Shown here: positions 62,358 to 64,000 of the stretch, piece after piece
Layout of the letters: each line of letters opens with the position of its first letter
Position numbering within the stretch: position 1 is the stretch's first letter
NCBI RefSeq assembly: GCF_020734105.1
Contig: NZ_JAJAFR010000001.1
Coordinates: 434,001 to 498,000 of the forward strand
Reading direction: 5' to 3'
DNA length: 64,000 bases
From: Alkalihalobacillus deserti
GTDB taxonomy: Bacteria > Bacillota > Bacilli > Bacillales > Bacillaceae_D
The notes under the pieces: generated by a model
Told to the model about the DNA's origin: nothing
What the model saw: only the letters and a program-made list of their open reading frames with translations
The model's database searches: none
Made by a program: the position numbers and the translations under genes

Positions 62358-63140
62358 ATGAGAGAACTTAACTTAGAGCCAATTCAATCATTAGAAAGAG
62401 CCATTCAAATATTAAACTGTTTTAGTTTTGAAAATACGGAACTGTCAATTGATGAAATTATGCAACAAACGAAATTAGCTAAAACGACAACCTATCGTTT
62501 ACTTTGGACGTTAGAACGTAACTATCTGATCCAATACAATCAAAAGACTAATGAATATCGGCTTGGAACAAAGCTATTAGAGTATGGAGGAATCGTGCTA
62601 GAACATCTAGATATACGAAGAGAGGCTGAGCCCATCCTATTGGCATTACATGAAGAAACAGGTCACTCTGTGATTCTCGCACAGCCTCAATCTGAAACGA
62701 TTCAATATGTCTTAAGATTCGATAGTGATGAAGGACTTCAACCTAATAACTTCGTCGGCCGGAGACGAATTTTACATAACGGGGCTCTAGGAATTATCCT
62801 CCTCGCTTATATGGATGAGGAGTTCATTAATAAGCTTCTTAAAGCATATCCGCTTGAACCACACACCCCAAAGACAGTTACGGACCAAGGTGTATTTTTA
62901 CAACGACTTAAAGAGATCAGGGTGGAAAATGTATTTATTGACGAAGACGAGACTTTTATAGGCTATACCGCAATTGCCGCACCCATTTTTCAAGGCAAAA
63001 ATAAGGCAATTGCCTCGATTGCCATTTCAGGTCCCTCTTTCAAAATGGAAGGCGAAAGACGAATACAATTAATTGAAAAAATCAAGAAAGCAGCCGTTAA
63101 AATTTCGATGCAGATGGGGCAATCATTATCTAAACGATAA
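62358..63140 (+). CDS. IclR-family transcriptional regulator (copy 2)
   Basis: This 260-residue protein starts RELNLEPIQSLERAIQILNC and matches copy 1 (39929) at about 85% of positions by eye. The DNA-binding helices are almost unchanged (KLAKTTTYRLLWTLERN). The C-terminal tail differs (MGQSLSKR versus MGYRY). The effector-domain changes cluster around ILLAYMDEEFINKLLKAYPL and QRLKEIRVENVFI, which could change ligand or partner specificity. It stands in front of a second Rieske oxygenase gene on the same strand. Confidence 0.88.
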   Translation: MRELNLEPIQSLERAIQILNCFSFENTELSIDEIMQQTKLAKTTTYRLLWTLERNYLIQYNQKTNEYRLGTKLLEYGGIVLEHLDIRREAEPILLALHEETGHSVILAQPQSETIQYVLRFDSDEGLQPNNFVGRRRILHNGALGIILLAYMDEEFINKLLKAYPLEPHTPKTVTDQGVFLQRLKEIRVENVFIDEDETFIGYTAIAAPIFQGKNKAIASIAISGPSFKMEGERRIQLIEKIKKAAVKISMQMGQSLSKR

Positions 63141-63240
63141 TGAAAAGAAAGAGATGTTTGATGATTAGAGAAAGTTTAAAATGAGATGGTATTACTATAT
63201 ATTACAGGTTCGAAATAGAGGTTAATACCATACCAAGTTT

Positions 63241-63282
63241 AGAGAGGCGGAAATCAGACCGATTTTCGTCTTTCTTTTTTCT
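63241..63282 (+). terminator. Rho-independent terminator after IclR copy 2
   Basis: GGCGGAAATC and GATTTTCGTC arms with G-T pairs, followed by TTTCTTTTTT. Its sequence is unlike the terminator after copy 1. Confidence 0.65.
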
Positions 63283-63418
63283 GTATGATCATTAAATTTT
63301 ATGTGCATTTGTTAACCGAAAATCTTACTGACTAATTGTTATTCAGTGGTAGGTGAACCCTGATGCCGTTATATTAGCTAATTAATGAATGGGAATTTAT
63401 TTGAATATTCATTTAATA

Positions 63419-63447
63419 TTGACAGGACGGAAATAAATGGGTAAAAT
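63419..63447 (+). promoter_or_regulatory. Sigma-A promoter of the second Rieske operon
   Basis: TTGACA and TAAAAT at 17 bp spacing, about 95 bp before the start codon, with the same flanks as copy 1. Confidence 0.75.
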
Positions 63448-63541
63448 TAAGATACATAGTTCATTATAGGAACTTACGATTCACAATGCGAATTTCAGGA
63501 CGCTTTATATTATTGTTAATTAAAGAGAGGAGACGTCTCAA

Positions 63542-64000
63542 ATGATTAAGAGAGAATTGGATGAACCGTTAATTAAGCAATTAAAGGGTAAGATGGCAGA
63601 GGGGTTATTACCACAATGGGTGATAACAGATCCTGATATTTATGAGCTAGAAAAGGAGAAGGTATTCGGAACGACATGGCAATTTTTAGGCCATGAAACT
63701 GAATTAAAAGAAGCGGGAAGCTATGTAACGAGATGGATGGTAAATGATCCAATTTTACTTGTTAAAGACAGTAAAGAGCAAATTAAAGCATATCTTAATT
63801 CCTGTACACACCGTGGAACGCAATTATGTACAGCTGATCGCGGAAAAAAGAAAACGTTTACATGTCCGTATCATGGCTGGAGCTATAATTTAGATGGTAA
63901 ATTAGTTGGAATTGTCGCTGGTAACAAGGTGTATGGGGAAGAGATGTCTAAAGATGAATGGGGATTGCGCGAGATTCCTAAACTAGAAAGTTACCGTGGG
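63542..64000 (+). CDS. Rieske ring-hydroxylating dioxygenase, alpha subunit (copy 2, partial)
   Basis: The first 153 codons of a second alpha subunit are present before the window ends. It opens IKRELDEPLIKQLKGKMAEG and keeps the Rieske ligands (NSCTHRGTQLC and FTCPYHGWSYNLDG). It is nearly identical in protein to copy 1 over this part, with a few changes (for example LLPQWVITD versus LFPQWVITD, and EEMSKDEWG versus EEMCKDEWG). GAGAGGAG precedes the ATG. Whether the catalytic domain and a beta subunit follow cannot be seen. Confidence 0.88.
   Translation, partial: MIKRELDEPLIKQLKGKMAEGLLPQWVITDPDIYELEKEKVFGTTWQFLGHETELKEAGSYVTRWMVNDPILLVKDSKEQIKAYLNSCTHRGTQLCTADRGKKKTFTCPYHGWSYNLDGKLVGIVAGNKVYGEEMSKDEWGLREIPKLESYRG

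Overview
The window comes from an AT-rich, low-GC Firmicute, most likely a Bacillaceae species of the Bacillus/Alkalihalobacillus type. The signs are AGGAGG-type ribosome sites, frequent TTG/GTG starts, RocR-style arginine catabolism, CcpA cre boxes, SbcCD and PdxS. I see no rRNA, tRNA or CRISPR array.

Layout. (1) 1-1.7 kb is a graveyard of broken mobile genes: IS3 OrfB, an ISL3 transposase, a tyrosine recombinase tail and a second DDE transposase. (2) 1.9-8.05 kb is a roc-type module. A divergent sigma-54 activator (RocR-like) faces a sigma-54 promoter that drives ornithine aminotransferase, glutamate dehydrogenase, a small biotinyl/lipoyl-like protein without its attachment lysine, and P5C dehydrogenase. 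Together they convert ornithine to glutamate to 2-oxoglutarate. (3) 8.3-9.4 kb holds pdxS without an adjacent pdxT. (4) 9.96-14.5 kb is a short-chain-acid uptake and activation module: a promoter overlapped by a cre box, a two-part sodium:solute symporter, a Yip1-like membrane protein and an acyl-CoA synthetase. (5) 14.8-36.2 kb is a mixed housekeeping/accessory stretch: FAD oxidase, DMT transporter, SbcDC, HAD phosphatases, a nucleotidyltransferase, OFA-type MFS, a coiled-coil protein, MATE and a ketopantoate reductase-like protein. It is interleaved with many pseudogenes (GMC oxidoreductase, pentapeptide repeat, BenE, coiled-coil, WYL regulator, CPBP protease, MetE-like).

(6) 36.6-64 kb is a catabolic island and the most interesting part. 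It holds a DctPQM TRAP importer, an IclR regulator with a two-subunit Rieske ring-hydroxylating oxygenase, remnants of an aldehyde dehydrogenase and a flavin monooxygenase, a ferritin-like di-iron protein, a TAXI-type TRAP importer, a zinc alcohol dehydrogenase, a decayed ISL3 element, a LysR regulator, an aldehyde dehydrogenase, a ROK regulator with its likely operators, an MBL-fold hydrolase and a second TAXI importer. The end of the window repeats the IclR plus Rieske module (about 85% identical IclR proteins by eye), running off the edge.

The parts fit uptake of small organic, probably aromatic, acids by three TRAP systems, followed by ring hydroxylation and alcohol/aldehyde oxidation. 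Near-consensus cre boxes in front of several units suggest common CcpA repression. The island has grown by duplication. The IclR-Rieske block, including its hairpin and both promoters, exists twice. The control region and first codons of the di-iron gene also exist twice, the second copy being a decayed remnant next to the LysR gene. A leftover C-terminus of an MBL hydrolase sits just before the aldehyde dehydrogenase. The substrates cannot be read from sequence alone.
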